A stretch of 64,000 bases of DNA, taken from the NCBI RefSeq assembly GCF_900114375.1, contig NZ_FOSV01000022.1, positions 1 to 64,000 of the forward strand. Reading direction: 5' to 3'. Every line of letters starts with the position of its first letter. The first letter of the stretch is position 1. Positions 7,600 to 17,172 of the stretch are shown here, in pieces. Origin of the DNA: Methylorubrum salsuginis (GTDB lineage: Bacteria; Pseudomonadota; Alphaproteobacteria; Rhizobiales; Beijerinckiaceae). A program made the translations under genes and the position numbers. The notes under the pieces were generated by a model. That model had not been told where the DNA came from and did no database searches. It saw only the letters and a program-made list of their open reading frames with translations.

Positions 7600-8791
7600 G
7601 GCCCGCAGCCGCCTCGTCGTGATTTCGGCCCTGGGCGTGGTGGAGATCCTCGCCTGGGGCTCGTCCTTCTACCTGCCAGCGGTGCTCGCCGGGCCCATCG
7701 CGGCGGATACCGGATGGCCCCTGGCCTGGGTGGTCGGCGGCCTGTCCATCGGCTTGCTGGTGGCGGCCTTGGCCTCGCCCCGGGTCGGAATCGCCATCCA
7801 CCGGCACGGGGGTCGCCCGGTCCTGGCATGCGCCGCCCTGCTGCTGGCGGCGGGCCACGTCGTGCTCGGCCTGGCACCGAGCCTGCCGGTGTTCCTCGCC
7901 GGTTGGCTTCTCCTCGGCCTTGGCATGGGCTGCGGCCTCTACGATCCCGCCTTCGCCACCCTCGGCCGGCTCTACGGCGCCGAGGCGCGTCCGGCCATCA
8001 CCACCCTGACGCTCTGGGGCGGGTTCGCTAGCACCGTCTGCTGGCCGCTCTCGGCCGCCCTCGTGGAGCAGGTCGGCTGGCGCCACGCCTGCGTCGCCTA
8101 TGCCGGGTTGCACCTCGTCGTGACCCTGCCACTGGTACTGGGCCTGATCCCGCAGGCACCTGCCCGGAAGCCCGCAACAGGTGAGGAGCACAACGCGGAC
8201 GGTCCTCTGACACCCCGCGAACGCCGGGCCTACCGGCTGATGGCCAGCGTACTCGTGCTGGGCGGCACCGTGATGACGCTGGTCTCGGTGCACCTGATCG
8301 CTCTGCTGCAGGCCCGTGGCGTCGCGCTGGCCGCGGCCGTCTCCTATGGCGCGCTGATCGGGCCGGCCCAGGTCGGGGCCCGCATCGTCGAGATGGCGAA
8401 CAAGGGCCGGCACCACCCGCTCTGGACCCTGACCGTGGCCATGGCGCTGGTGGTCCTGGGGCTGGTCATCTTGGCGGCGGGCGTGCCGGCGGTCGGCCTC
8501 GCCCTGGTGCTCTACGGCGCGGGCAACGGGATCTACTCCATCGCCCGGGGCACGGTGCCGCTGGCCCTGTTCGGCCAGGTCCGCTACCCGGTTCTTGTGG
8601 GGCGCCTGGCCCGGCCGGGCCTGATCGCACAGGCCGTGGCACCCTCCCTTGGAGCGGTGGCGCTTACCTACGGCGGCGCCGACGCCGCCTACGGCCTGCT
8701 GGCGGCGCTCGCGCTGTTGAACCTGGGGCTGGCAATAGCCTTGTGGGGCGCACGGCCGAACGCCGTCGAAGGGAGCGGCGGGCTTGGCTGA
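7589..8791 (+). CDS. MFS transporter of the arsenic operon
   Basis: About 400 residues from a GTG at 7589 that overlaps the acr3 end by 11 bases; another GTG at 7547 is possible and no strong ribosome site supports either. Twelve hydrophobic segments, with the MFS loop around RVGIAIHRHGGRPVLACAALL after helix 2. Similar MFS permeases occur in arsenic operons (ArsJ, ArsK), and ArsK is reported to export arsenite and related metalloids. No GAPDH-like partner gene is present, which argues against an ArsJ role. Function in metalloid export is inferred from the operon, not from a diagnostic motif. Confidence 0.8.
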   Translation: MRSEARSRLVVISALGVVEILAWGSSFYLPAVLAGPIAADTGWPLAWVVGGLSIGLLVAALASPRVGIAIHRHGGRPVLACAALLLAAGHVVLGLAPSLPVFLAGWLLLGLGMGCGLYDPAFATLGRLYGAEARPAITTLTLWGGFASTVCWPLSAALVEQVGWRHACVAYAGLHLVVTLPLVLGLIPQAPARKPATGEEHNADGPLTPRERRAYRLMASVLVLGGTVMTLVSVHLIALLQARGVALAAAVSYGALIGPAQVGARIVEMANKGRHHPLWTLTVAMALVVLGLVILAAGVPAVGLALVLYGAGNGIYSIARGTVPLALFGQVRYPVLVGRLARPGLIAQAVAPSLGAVALTYGGADAAYGLLAALALLNLGLAIALWGARPNAVEGSGGLG

Positions 8792-8809
8792 GCGGAGCCT
8801 AAGTGGCCC

Positions 8810-8840
8810 TTGACCTTCCCATCATGGAAAACCCCATCTG
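8810..8840 (+). promoter_or_regulatory. CueR-type promoter/operator upstream of the HMA gene
   Basis: TTGACC at 8810-8815 is followed by TTCCCATCATGGAAA and, after a 19-base spacer, CATCTG as a weak -10. A 19-base spacer carrying a CCTTCC...GGAA dyad is the hallmark of MerR-family (CueR) promoters; E. coli copA has TTGACCTTCC in the same place. No cueR gene is in the window. Confidence 0.7.
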
Positions 8841-8868
8841 GGTGAGACGTTACCCATGGGAGAGCGCC

Positions 8869-9078
8869 ATGCAACGCTTCAAGTCCGAGAAGATGGGCTG
8901 CGGTGGCTGCGCCAAGTTGGTGACCCGCGCCGTCCAGGACATCGAGCCGAACGCCCGGGTCGAGGTCGACCTCGGTGCGAAGCTCGTCACGGTGGCGGGT
9001 GCGACCGTCCCGGACGACCAGATCGCCCAGGCTATCGCGAATGCCGGCTTCCCCGCCGCGCCGTTGGCCGCGGCCTGA
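8869..9078 (+). CDS. Heavy-metal-associated (CopZ-like) chaperone
   Basis: 69 residues from the ATG at 8869, preceded by GGGAGAG six bases upstream. It is a single HMA domain: the metal-binding CxxC occurs as MGCGGCAKLVTRAV and the betaalphabetabetaalphabeta pattern ends with IANAGFPAAPL. The canonical MxCxxC is shifted to KMGCGGC. HMA proteins of this size bind Cu(I) and hand it to exporters. The CueR-like operator just upstream supports copper rather than zinc or mercury. No P-type ATPase is nearby, so the likely acceptor is the RND pump encoded downstream. Confidence 0.88.
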   Translation: MQRFKSEKMGCGGCAKLVTRAVQDIEPNARVEVDLGAKLVTVAGATVPDDQIAQAIANAGFPAAPLAAA

Positions 9079-9170
9079 ACCGGAACGGCGGCAACCATAA
9101 GCCTCGATCCGGCATTCTCGTCCCACCCGTGGGCATAGTCCCGCCACCCGAAACGGTGTAAGCCAGACCC

Positions 9171-9629
9171 ATGTGCCTCGACCGGCAAATCGCGCGCCTG
9201 ATGGCGGCGATGATCCTCGCGATCATCGCCTACGTCGCGCCGTCCGCCGTTCAGGCCCACGAGGGCCACTCGCACCACGGCCACCACGTGGCCGCGCCCC
9301 AGCACAAGGCCGTCCCCGCGACGACCGATGCGGCGGTGACTACCCCCGCCAAGCCGGCGATCCGGTCCGAGGCCCCGACCTTGTCCAAGGTCGCGCTCCC
9401 GGCTATCGCGCCGGCGCGCATCGAACCCGTACAGGACGATTGCTGCCGGCCCGGTTGCCAAACCCGCTGCTGCGGGACGATGGCCTGCTGCGCTACCGGC
9501 GTCCTATCCGGACCCTCGGTCCTATCCCCGTCGCTGTTCCGGACCGTCACGCTGATCCCGCGCGACGTCGTCGGCCGCTCGGGCGCCGGCCCCGAGGCCC
9601 TGCCCAAGCCCCCACGAACCCTCGCGTGA
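9171..9629 (+). CDS. Secreted His- and Cys-rich protein, probable metal binder
   Basis: 152 residues, not assignable to a named family. Residues 11-29 are a hydrophobic signal segment ending in SAVQA, followed by HEGHSHHGHH. A linker rich in Ala and Pro leads to DDCCRPGCQTRCCGTMACCATG, where eight Cys fall in 20 residues. The overlapping frame starting two bases later is a shadow. The position, 86 bases before the RND adaptor gene, and the His/Cys content suggest periplasmic copper or zinc buffering; this is inference. Confidence 0.7.
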   Translation: MCLDRQIARLMAAMILAIIAYVAPSAVQAHEGHSHHGHHVAAPQHKAVPATTDAAVTTPAKPAIRSEAPTLSKVALPAIAPARIEPVQDDCCRPGCQTRCCGTMACCATGVLSGPSVLSPSLFRTVTLIPRDVVGRSGAGPEALPKPPRTLA

Positions 9630-9714
9630 AGTAGGGCGCGCCCGAGGCGCGCGACGCCCGGATTGCGCCCGCGAACGGCGCCGTCCGGACTTCCCGACGC
9701 GAGGATTCCCTTTC

Positions 9715-11445
9715 ATGCCGATCCGTCTTGCCGCCGCCTTTGGCGCGGTGGCGCTGCTTGCCGCCGTCCTGGCGGGGCCCGTGCGCGCCCACGAGGGGCA
9801 CGACCACGGCGCCGCCCCGCCGCCCGTCTCGAAGACCATCGCCCCGCGCGGCGAGGCGCTCTCTGATGCCTTCGAGCTCGTCGCCATCCCGCGCGACGGC
9901 ACCCTGACGCTGTTCCTCGACCGCTTCCGGTCGAACGAGCCGGTGCCCGGCGCGACCATCGAGGTCGAGACGCCGGATGGCCCCAAGGTAGCGACCGCCA
10001 CGGCCGACGGCGGCTACGCGCTACCGGCCCCGTGGCTGTCGAAGCCGGGCCGCCACGAGCTCGTCGCGACCGTCACCGCGGGCGACGCCGTGGACGTGCT
10101 CACCCTCGCGGTCACCGTGCCCGACCCGAAGGTTTCCGCGGCGGCCACCGCCAAGCCGGCTCCGGCGAAGGCGGCCCTGGCGCGGGTGTCCAAGGTCGCC
10201 CACGGCGTCACGGATCGCCTGAGCGCCAAGGACCCGACCCTCGTGGCCGCGGTCGCCGTCGCCTTCCTGCTCGGCGTCCTCGTGACGGCGCTCGCCCGCG
10301 GACGCCGCGCCGCTCCGGTCCTGGCCGTGGTCGCCATCGGCATCACCCTCGTCCTCGGTACCGCCGCCTTCGCGCATGGCGACGAGGACCATGGCGCGCC
10401 CGTGCAGGGGGCGGCGCTGATCGAGCCCCGGGCCCCGGGTTCCTCCGACCTCGCGCAGCGCCTGCCTGACGGCTCCGTCTTCGTGCCGAAGCCTACGCAG
10501 CGGCTCCTCGTCCTGCGCACCACCATGACCGAGCAGGGCAGCTTCCACCGCTCGGTCGAGCTCCCGGGCCGCATCATCCCGGACCCGAACGCCAGCGGCG
10601 TCGTGCAGTCCTCGGTCGGCGGTCGGCTCTCGCCCCCGCCCTCCGGGCTGTTCCCCCGCCTCGGCACCAAGGTGCGCAAGGGCGACGTGCTCGCCACAGT
10701 GACCCCGCCGGTTCAGGCCATCGACGTCTCCGACATGCGCCAGCGCCAGGGCGAACTCGATCAGCAAATCGCCATCGTCGAGCGCCGGGTCGAGCGCTTC
10801 AAGCGCCTCGCCATCTCGGGCGCTGTCGCCCGGACCCAGCTCGACGACGCCCAGGCCGAGCTAGACGGCCTGCACGACCGCCGTGCCGCCCTCGACAAGA
10901 TCAGGCAACAGCCCGAGACCCTCGTCTCGCCGGTGGACGGGGTCGTGGCGCAGGCCACCGCGGTCGCCGGCCAGATGGCGGCGCCCGGCGCCATGGTCTT
11001 CCAGATCGTCGATCCGAACCGACTCTGGGTCGAGGCGCTGAGCTTCGACGCCCTGACCGCGGCGCAGGACGCCACGGCGCGGCTCGCCGACGGACGCACC
11101 CTGAGGCTCGCCTACCAGGGCACGGGCCTCGCCGACCGCAACCAGGCCATCCCGGTCCAGTTCGCGGTGCAGGGCGACGCCACCGGCCTGCGGGTCGGGC
11201 AATTCATGACCGTGCTGGCCGGAACCGACACCGAGCAGTCCGGCTTGGCGCTGCCGCGCGCCGCCGTCGTGCGCGCCGGCAACGGGCAGGACGTCGTCTA
11301 CGAGCACACCACCGCCGAGCGCTTCGAGGCCCGGCCGGTGCGGGTCGAGCCGCTCGACGGCGGCCGCGTGCTGGTCGCCGAGGGGATCGGACCCGGAAAG
11401 CGGGTGGTGACCCAGGGCGCCGAACTCCTCGACCAGGTTCGCTGA
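9715..11445 (+). CDS. RND efflux periplasmic adaptor (CusB/CzcB-like) with N-terminal extension
   Basis: 576 residues, longer than the usual 380-420 of adaptors. A signal peptide (residues 1-25) leads to HEGHDHG. Residues 45-135 form an extra beta-rich domain (a carboxypeptidase-regulatory-like fold is possible), then two hydrophobic segments near residues 180-198 and 204-222, then a second HGDEDHG. The HlyD/CusB core begins near residue 255: a barrel-sandwich half (IIPDPNASGVVQSSVGGRL), a coiled-coil hairpin around residues 340-395 and a beta-barrel. It links the inner-membrane pump encoded next to an outer-membrane channel; no channel gene is in the window. Confidence 0.9.
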   Translation: MPIRLAAAFGAVALLAAVLAGPVRAHEGHDHGAAPPPVSKTIAPRGEALSDAFELVAIPRDGTLTLFLDRFRSNEPVPGATIEVETPDGPKVATATADGGYALPAPWLSKPGRHELVATVTAGDAVDVLTLAVTVPDPKVSAAATAKPAPAKAALARVSKVAHGVTDRLSAKDPTLVAAVAVAFLLGVLVTALARGRRAAPVLAVVAIGITLVLGTAAFAHGDEDHGAPVQGAALIEPRAPGSSDLAQRLPDGSVFVPKPTQRLLVLRTTMTEQGSFHRSVELPGRIIPDPNASGVVQSSVGGRLSPPPSGLFPRLGTKVRKGDVLATVTPPVQAIDVSDMRQRQGELDQQIAIVERRVERFKRLAISGAVARTQLDDAQAELDGLHDRRAALDKIRQQPETLVSPVDGVVAQATAVAGQMAAPGAMVFQIVDPNRLWVEALSFDALTAAQDATARLADGRTLRLAYQGTGLADRNQAIPVQFAVQGDATGLRVGQFMTVLAGTDTEQSGLALPRAAVVRAGNGQDVVYEHTTAERFEARPVRVEPLDGGRVLVAEGIGPGKRVVTQGAELLDQVR

Positions 11446-11457
11446 GGAGACCGCCCG

Positions 11458-14400
11458 ATGTTCACCTTCCTCGTCAGCCAGTCGGTCCGCAACCGCCTGC
11501 TCGTCCTCGCCATGGCCACGGTGCTGGTGCTCTTCGGCGCCTTCACCGCGACCAAGCTGCCCGTCGACGTCTTCCCCGACCTCAACAAGCCCACCGTCAC
11601 CATCATGACGGAGGCGGAGGGCTACGCCCCCCAGGAGGTCGAGCAGCTCGTCACCTATCCCATCGAGACCCGGATGAACGGGCTGCCCGGCGTGACCCGG
11701 GTGCGCTCGGTCTCGGGCGTCGGCCTGTCGGTCACCTACGTCGAGTTCGACTGGGGCACCGACATCTACCGCAACCGCCAGCAGGTCGCCGAGCGCCTCG
11801 CCATGGTGCAGGACCAGCTGCCGCGGGGCATCACCCCGGTGATGGGGCCCGTCTCGTCCATCATGGGGCAGATCCTGCTGGTGGCGGTCACCGGCGAGGC
11901 CGCGACCCCCATGCAAGTCCGCGAGGTCGCCGACTTCACCATTAGGCCGCGGCTCCTGACCATCCCGGGCGTGGCGCAGGTCATCCCCATCGGCGGCGAG
12001 GTGCGCCAGTTCAGGGTCAGCCCGAACCCGGCCGCCATGCGCTCGCTCGGGGTGACGAACGCCGGGCTTGAGGCGGCGCTCGCCCAGTTCGGCACCAATG
12101 CCGGCGGCGGCTTCACCGACCAGCATTCCCGCGAGTACCTCATCCGGAACATCGGCCGGACCATGAGCCTCGACGACCTGCGCAACCTCGTGGTCGCCAC
12201 GGTCGCCGATACGCCGGTCCACCTGCGCCAAGTCGCCGAGGTGTCCTTCGGCGCGAAGGTCAAACGCGGAGACGCCGGCTACATGGCCAAGCCCGCGGTC
12301 ATCGTCTCGGTCGAGAAGCAGCCCGACGTCGACACGGCGCGGCTGACCCGCAGCATCGAGACCGCCCTGAGGGAGATGTCGCCGACCCTGCCGGCCGGCA
12401 TCCGGGCCGACCAGGTCCTGTTCCGGCAGGCCGACTTCATCGAGACCTCGATCCGCAACGTCGAGCGCGTCCTCGTCGAGGCCGTGCTGGTGGTGGCGGT
12501 GGTGCTGTTCGCGTTCCTGCTGAACGTGCGCACCACCGCGATCTCGCTGCTCGCCATCCCGGTGTCGATCCTGACCACCGCAGTGGTGTTCCACCTGTTC
12601 GGGCTGTCGATCAACACGATGACGCTGGGCGGGATCGCCATCGCTATCGGCGAACTCGTCGACGACGCCGTGGTCGACGTCGAGAACATCTACCGGCGCC
12701 TCGGCGAGAACCGGCGGGAGGGCAATCCCAAGGGCGTGTTCCAAGTGGTGGTCGAGGCCTCGAACGAGGTGCGCTCCGGCATCGTCTACGCGACGCTCAT
12801 CATCATCCTGGTGTTCGTGCCGCTGTTCGCACTCTCGGGCATCGAGGGCCGGCTCTTCGCCCCCCTGGGGCAGGCCTACATCATTTCGATCCTGGCGAGC
12901 CTGCTGACATCCATCACCCTGACGCCTGTCCTGGCGTCCCTGCTGCTGCCGGGCCTGAGGAACCTGGAGGAGCACGACAGCCGCCTCCTCAAGCTGCTCA
13001 AGCGCGGCAACGCCGCCCTGCTCCGGGTCGCCTTTCGGCACCAGGGCCTGCTCGTCGGCAGCGTCGCGGTGGCGGTGGTGGCTGCGGGCGTCGCCGCCTG
13101 GAACCTGCCGCGGGCCTTCCTGCCGCCGTTCAACGAAGGTTCGTTCACGGTCAACATGACCTTCAACCCGGGCATCTCGCTCGCCGAGAGCAACCGGGTC
13201 GGGCTGATCGCCGAGAAGCTGATCCTCGACATCCCGGGCGTGAAGGCGGTCGGCCGCCGCACCGGACGGGCCGAACTCGATGAGCACGCGGAGGGTGTTC
13301 ACTCCTCGGAGATCGAGGTGGCGCTCGACGAAGACCAGAAGCGCCCGAAGGAGGCGCTCGTCGCCGACATGCGCGGGCGCCTCGCGTCCCTGCCGGTGGC
13401 GGTCAACGTCGGCCAGCCCATCTCGCACCGGCTCGACCACATGCTGTCCGGCGTGCGGGCGGAGATCGCGCTCAAGGTGTTCGGCGAGGATCTCGACGCC
13501 CTGCGCCGGGTCGCCAACTCCCTGCGCGACCGGATGGCCGCGATTCCGGGTCTCGTCGACCTGCAGGTCGAGCGGCAGGTGCGCATCCCGCAACTTGAGG
13601 TGCGGGTCGTCTACACCCGGGCGGCCCTCTACGGGGTCCAGCCGGCCGCGGTGGTCGAGCAGATCAGCCGCCTCTCGAACGGCAGGGTGGTCTCCACCGT
13701 GGTCGACGGCGTGCGCCGCTTCGACGTGGTACTGCGCCTGTCGGAGAACCGCCGGACCACCGCCGGACTGGGCGATCTGCTGCTGGAGACGCCCTCTGGC
13801 TGGGTGCCGGCGCGCCAGGTCGCCGACATCCGCGAGACCGACGGGCCGAACCAGATCCTGCGCGAGAACGCCCGCCGCCGCATCGTCGTCCAGGCCAACA
13901 CCGACGGCGAGAGCGACATGGCCACCATCGTGGCGGCCATCCGTGAGGCCGTGGCGAAGGAGCCGCTGCCGCCCGGCTTCTTCACCAGCCTGGAGGGCAC
14001 CTTCCAGGCGCAGGAGGAGGCGAGCCGGACCATCGCGGCGCTCTCGGCGCTGTCCCTGGCCCTGGTCTTCGCCATCCTGTTCAGCCGCTACCGCTCGGCC
14101 GCGCTCGCGCTCATCATCATGGGCAACGTGCCGCTGGCGCTGATCGGCTCGGTGGCGGCCCTGTGGCTCGTCGGGCAGCCGCTGTCCGTGGCGTCGATGA
14201 TCGGCTTCATCACGCTGACCGGCATCGCGGCGCGCAACGGCATCCTGAAGATCAGCCACTACCTGAACCTGTCGCTGCATGAGGGCATGCCGTTCGGCCC
14301 CGACCTCGTCGTGCGCGGCAGCCTGGAGCGGCTGACCCCGGTGCTGATGACGGCGCTCTCGGCTGGCGTCGCCCTGGTGCCGCTGCTCTACGACGCGGCG

Positions 14401-14607
14401 AGCCCGGGCAAGGAGATCCTGCACCCGGTCGCGGTGACGATCTTCGGCGGCCTCGTCAGCGCGACGCTGCTCGACACCTTCCTGACCCCCGTCCTGTTCC
14501 TGCGCTTCGGCGCCAAGCCGCTGGAGCGGCTGCGCGCCCTACACGCCGAGGCGCCGGCCCACCCATCCCCGGACGGCGCGCGCCCGCGCCCGGCCGAGGC
14601 CTACTGA
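11458..14607 (+). CDS. CusA/CzcA-type RND heavy-metal efflux pump
   Basis: 1049 residues, full length for the HME-RND family, with 12 membrane segments in the 1+5 / 1+5 layout and two large periplasmic loops. The fourth helix carries [18 protein letters not shown], the DD...D..E proton-relay signature of metal RND pumps. This pattern is closer to CzcA-like sequences than to E. coli CusA, so the metal cannot be fixed from the motif alone; surrounding Cu-type genes favour Cu or Ag. It is 12 bases downstream of the adaptor gene and probably forms a trimer spanning inner membrane and periplasm. Confidence 0.95.
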   Translation: MFTFLVSQSVRNRLLVLAMATVLVLFGAFTATKLPVDVFPDLNKPTVTIMTEAEGYAPQEVEQLVTYPIETRMNGLPGVTRVRSVSGVGLSVTYVEFDWGTDIYRNRQQVAERLAMVQDQLPRGITPVMGPVSSIMGQILLVAVTGEAATPMQVREVADFTIRPRLLTIPGVAQVIPIGGEVRQFRVSPNPAAMRSLGVTNAGLEAALAQFGTNAGGGFTDQHSREYLIRNIGRTMSLDDLRNLVVATVADTPVHLRQVAEVSFGAKVKRGDAGYMAKPAVIVSVEKQPDVDTARLTRSIETALREMSPTLPAGIRADQVLFRQADFIETSIRNVERVLVEAVLVVAVVLFAFLLNVRTTAISLLAIPVSILTTAVVFHLFGLSINTMTLGGIAIAIGELVDDAVVDVENIYRRLGENRREGNPKGVFQVVVEASNEVRSGIVYATLIIILVFVPLFALSGIEGRLFAPLGQAYIISILASLLTSITLTPVLASLLLPGLRNLEEHDSRLLKLLKRGNAALLRVAFRHQGLLVGSVAVAVVAAGVAAWNLPRAFLPPFNEGSFTVNMTFNPGISLAESNRVGLIAEKLILDIPGVKAVGRRTGRAELDEHAEGVHSSEIEVALDEDQKRPKEALVADMRGRLASLPVAVNVGQPISHRLDHMLSGVRAEIALKVFGEDLDALRRVANSLRDRMAAIPGLVDLQVERQVRIPQLEVRVVYTRAALYGVQPAAVVEQISRLSNGRVVSTVVDGVRRFDVVLRLSENRRTTAGLGDLLLETPSGWVPARQVADIRETDGPNQILRENARRRIVVQANTDGESDMATIVAAIREAVAKEPLPPGFFTSLEGTFQAQEEASRTIAALSALSLALVFAILFSRYRSAALALIIMGNVPLALIGSVAALWLVGQPLSVASMIGFITLTGIAARNGILKISHYLNLSLHEGMPFGPDLVVRGSLERLTPVLMTALSAGVALVPLLYDAASPGKEILHPVAVTIFGGLVSATLLDTFLTPVLFLRFGAKPLERLRALHAEAPAHPSPDGARPRPAEAY

Positions 14608-14631
14608 CCACACCCAAGAGGAGACGAGAGC

Positions 14632-14997
14632 GTGATCCTAACGAGACTTACCCTGGTCGCCGGTCTGCTCGCCGCGACCACCGCCTATGCCCACGAGACC
14701 TCCGGCCAGCACGGCGGCCGGGTGACGGACGCCGGCAAGTTCCACGTCGAGCTCGTCGCTAAGGGCGACACCGTCGACGTGTTCGTGTCCGACGAGGGCC
14801 AGAAGCCGGTCCCGGCCGCGGGCTTCAAAGGAACGGCTATCCTCGTCGTCGACGGCAAGCCGGCCCGCGTGTCGCTGGAGCCGGCCGACGGCAACCGCCT
14901 CACCGGCAAGGCCGCGATGGCTCTCGGTGCGAGCCCGAAGGGCGCCGTGCAGCTCACCGGCCCCGACGGCGCGACCGCCAGCGGCAAGTTCAACTGA
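14632..14997 (+). CDS. Small secreted beta-rich protein of the efflux operon
   Basis: 121 residues from a GTG with GAGGAGACGAG upstream. A signal peptide (about residues 1-20, ending in TTAYA) precedes HETSGQHGG. The mature part is predicted beta-rich with repeated hydrophobic/charged alternation and no Cys. Not assigned to a named family. It begins 24 bases after the pump gene and 22 bases before the DUF305 gene, so it is part of the metal operon. A periplasmic accessory role is inferred from position only. Confidence 0.7.
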   Translation: MILTRLTLVAGLLAATTAYAHETSGQHGGRVTDAGKFHVELVAKGDTVDVFVSDEGQKPVPAAGFKGTAILVVDGKPARVSLEPADGNRLTGKAAMALGASPKGAVQLTGPDGATASGKFN

Positions 14998-15019
14998 CCC
15001 CACACAGAGAGGAAAGCCC

Positions 15020-15451
15020 ATGACCCACCTTCGCACCCTCGCCGTCGTCGCCCTCCTGTCGGCCGGCCTCGCCGGCCCCGCCGCCGCTCAGGGCATGCAC
15101 TCGCATGGCGGCCGCGCGATGCCGGGCAACGCGTCCGCGACGCACGACAACGACATGATGAAGATGATCCAGGCGATGAAGCCGGACCCGAAGGACCCGG
15201 CCTCGACCAAGGACTTCAAGGCCGCCGACATGACCATGATGCACGACATGCACGTGCCCTACACCGGCAACGCCGACGTCGACTTCCGCACGCACATGAT
15301 CCCGCACCACAAGGGCGCGGTGGCGATGGCCCAGGTGGCGCTCAAGCACGCCAAGGACCCGGCCACCAAGGCGATGGCTCAAAAGATCATCGACGATCAG
15401 GAGAAGGAGATCTCCGAGATGGAGGCCTGGCTGAAGCAGCACGGCAAGTAG
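15020..15451 (+). CDS. DUF305 periplasmic protein (CopM-like)
   Basis: 143 residues; ATG preceded by GAGAGGAAAG. A signal peptide ends in GPAAAQG. The mature chain is rich in Met and His: MHSHGG, DMTMMHDMHVPYTG and the DUF305 signature FRTHMIPHHKGAVAMAQ. DUF305 proteins bind copper in the periplasm (Synechocystis CopM is the studied example). It sits between the RND genes and the glutaredoxin fusion, matching a copper-tolerance operon. Confidence 0.9.
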   Translation: MTHLRTLAVVALLSAGLAGPAAAQGMHSHGGRAMPGNASATHDNDMMKMIQAMKPDPKDPASTKDFKAADMTMMHDMHVPYTGNADVDFRTHMIPHHKGAVAMAQVALKHAKDPATKAMAQKIIDDQEKEISEMEAWLKQHGK

Positions 15452-15528
15452 TGGAAACGCCGGATCGGGGCGGCCCTTCGGTGGCTCCGGTCCGCCCCCC
15501 GTCACCCGAGATCAGGCAGGAGAGCACG

Positions 15529-16278
15529 ATGCCCGAAGCCACCGTCCGCAAGGCCGCCCTCTATCGGATGGCCACCCCCGAACACACCTGCCCTTACGGG
15601 CTCAAGGCCAAGGACCTGCTCGAACGTAAGGGCTTCCAGGTCGATGACCACCTCCTGACCACGCGGGAGGAGACCGACCGCTTCAAGGCCGAGCATCAAG
15701 TCAGGACCACGCCGCAGACCTTCATCAACGGCGAGCGGGTCGGGGGCTTCGACGACCTCAGGCGCCACTTCGGCGAGGCCGCCAACGACCCGAACGCGAC
15801 GACCTACACGCCCGTCGTCGCAGTGTTCTCGATGACCGCGCTGATGGCCCTGGCGGCGAGCCAGGCCGTCTACGGAACGCCGCTCACGATGCGCGCCGCC
15901 GAATGGTTCATCGCCTTCAGCATGTGCGTGCTCGCCCTCCTGAAGCTGCAAGACGTCGAGAGCTTCTCCTCGATGTTCCTTGGCTACGACCTGCTCGGGC
16001 AGCGGTGGGTGCGCTACGCCTACGCCTACCCGTTCCTGGAGGGCGTCGCCGGCGTCCTGATGGTGGCGGGCGCACTGAACTGGATCTCGATCCCGGTGGC
16101 CCTGTTCATCGGTACGGTCGGGGCGGTCTCGGTGTTCAAGGCGGTCTACGTCGACAAGCGGGACATCAAGTGCGCCTGCGTCGGCGGGTCGAGCAAGGTG
16201 CCGCTCGGCTTCGTCTCGCTGACCGAGAATCTTATGATGGTTGCCATGGCCGTTTGGATGCTGGCGGTGCACCACTGA
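15529..16278 (+). CDS. Glutaredoxin domain fused to MauE/DoxX-like membrane protein
   Basis: 249 residues from the ATG at 15529 with GCAGGAG eight bases upstream. Residues 10-85 are glutaredoxin-like with HTCPYGLKAKDLLERKGF and RTTPQTFINGERVGG (cis-Pro region). Residues 95-245 contain four hydrophobic helices of the MauE/DoxX type plus a second Cys pair, IKCACVGGSSKVPLG. The combination suggests membrane-linked dithiol transfer. Placement in the copper operon suggests repair or delivery of reduced thiols under metal stress; this role is inferred. The single-Cys glutaredoxin motif (CPYG, Cys then Gly) should be monothiol-like. Confidence 0.85.
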   Translation: MPEATVRKAALYRMATPEHTCPYGLKAKDLLERKGFQVDDHLLTTREETDRFKAEHQVRTTPQTFINGERVGGFDDLRRHFGEAANDPNATTYTPVVAVFSMTALMALAASQAVYGTPLTMRAAEWFIAFSMCVLALLKLQDVESFSSMFLGYDLLGQRWVRYAYAYPFLEGVAGVLMVAGALNWISIPVALFIGTVGAVSVFKAVYVDKRDIKCACVGGSSKVPLGFVSLTENLMMVAMAVWMLAVHH

Positions 16279-16298
16279 GCGACCGACGGCACCGCGGC

Positions 16299-16329
16299 TT
16301 GACCCTCCCACGATGGGAAGCCCTATCGA
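16299..16329 (+). promoter_or_regulatory. CueR-type promoter/operator upstream of the Cys/Met-rich gene
   Basis: TTGACC at 16299-16304, a 19-base spacer containing CTCCCACGATGGGAAG, then TATCGA at 16324-16329 as -10. It is the same architecture as at 8810-8840, with a better -10 element. The downstream ATG is at 16369. Confidence 0.72.
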
Positions 16330-16368
16330 AAGCGAGACCGACGGGTTCGTCGGGTAAGGAGGGGGTTC

Positions 16369-16587
16369 ATGAACCGGATCGTACTGGCCTCGGCCGCCCT
16401 GCTGCTGCTGGCGGCGTCCCCCGCCATGGCGATGTCGTGTTGCGGCGGCGGCAAGGGCAAGGGTGCCATGATGTGCGGCAAGGCCGGGCCGAAGGGCGGC
16501 ATGGCCATGAACCATGGCGCCATGAAGGGGAAGAAGGGCGGATGCTGCTGCGAGGGCATGTCCATGAACATGACCAAGCGCGGCTGA
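16369..16587 (+). CDS. Small secreted Cys/Met-rich protein, probable copper binder
   Basis: 72 residues; AAGGAGGG lies nine bases before the ATG. Residues 1-20 are a signal peptide ending in SPAMA. The mature part contains MSCCGGG, MMCGKAG, several Met-Ala and Met-Asn repeats and GGCCCEGMSMNM, giving six Cys and more than ten Met in about 52 residues. No family known to me. The CueR-like promoter and composition point to periplasmic Cu(I) sequestration; inferred. Confidence 0.8.
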   Translation: MNRIVLASAALLLLAASPAMAMSCCGGGKGKGAMMCGKAGPKGGMAMNHGAMKGKKGGCCCEGMSMNMTKRG

Positions 16588-16698
16588 GGTCGGGCATCAT
16601 GACGGCTTTTCTTGTGCATCAACTCGGCGCACAAGCGCGTTCGTAGGGTTCGAACTCAAGCGGACGGGCTCCACCCCGCCCGCAAGCGGGAGACGAAC

Positions 16699-17172
16699 AT
16701 GAGTGACGGGTACCCCTCGATGACGGCCCTGCTCGGCCTCCTCGCCCTCGCCGGCTACCAGAACCGGGACAAGCTTGCCGAACTGCTCGGGGGCGCTGGC
16801 CAATCGGCCCCTTCACCCACCGGTCCCGGTGCGGCGTCCAATGCCTCCGGTGGCGGGTTGGGAGGCCTTCTCGGCGGTCTGCTGGGCAACCGGCGGGACC
16901 AAGCCCTTGGCGGCTTCCTGCACAGCGGTTTGGGCGAAATGCTCGATCGCTTCCAGCAGGCCGGCCACGGGGCGGCCGCGCAGTCCTGGGTCGCTCAGGG
17001 GCCGAACCAGGAGCTTCCGCCGCAGCACCTTGAGCAGGCCATCGGGTCCGACGTTCTCTCGACCCTTACGCAGCGCACGGGATTGTCCCGCGAGGAGCTC
17101 CTGTCACGGCTGTCGCGCGAGCTTCCCCAGGCGGTCGACCGCTACACGCCGGACGGTCGGATGCCGGCCTAG
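16699..17172 (+). CDS. YidB-family protein (DUF937)
   Basis: 157 residues from the ATG at 16699 (GCGGGAGACG upstream). The N-terminus has short helices ([21 protein letters not shown]), followed by a Gly-rich linker [13 protein letters not shown] and the YidB C-terminal domain, with [16 protein letters not shown] and [19 protein letters not shown]. Function of YidB proteins is unknown. It is a separate unit after the metal locus, and convergent with the CorA-like gene. Confidence 0.82.
   Translation: MSDGYPSMTALLGLLALAGYQNRDKLAELLGGAGQSAPSPTGPGAASNASGGGLGGLLGGLLGNRRDQALGGFLHSGLGEMLDRFQQAGHGAAAQSWVAQGPNQELPPQHLEQAIGSDVLSTLTQRTGLSREELLSRLSRELPQAVDRYTPDGRMPA

Noticed and set aside
10861-14424. 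1187-codon minus-strand open frame opposite the RND genes
   Set aside because: Shadow of the GC-rich coding frame on the other strand; its product is Arg/Gly/His-rich with no domain, while the plus strand encodes a full RND pump and adaptor.
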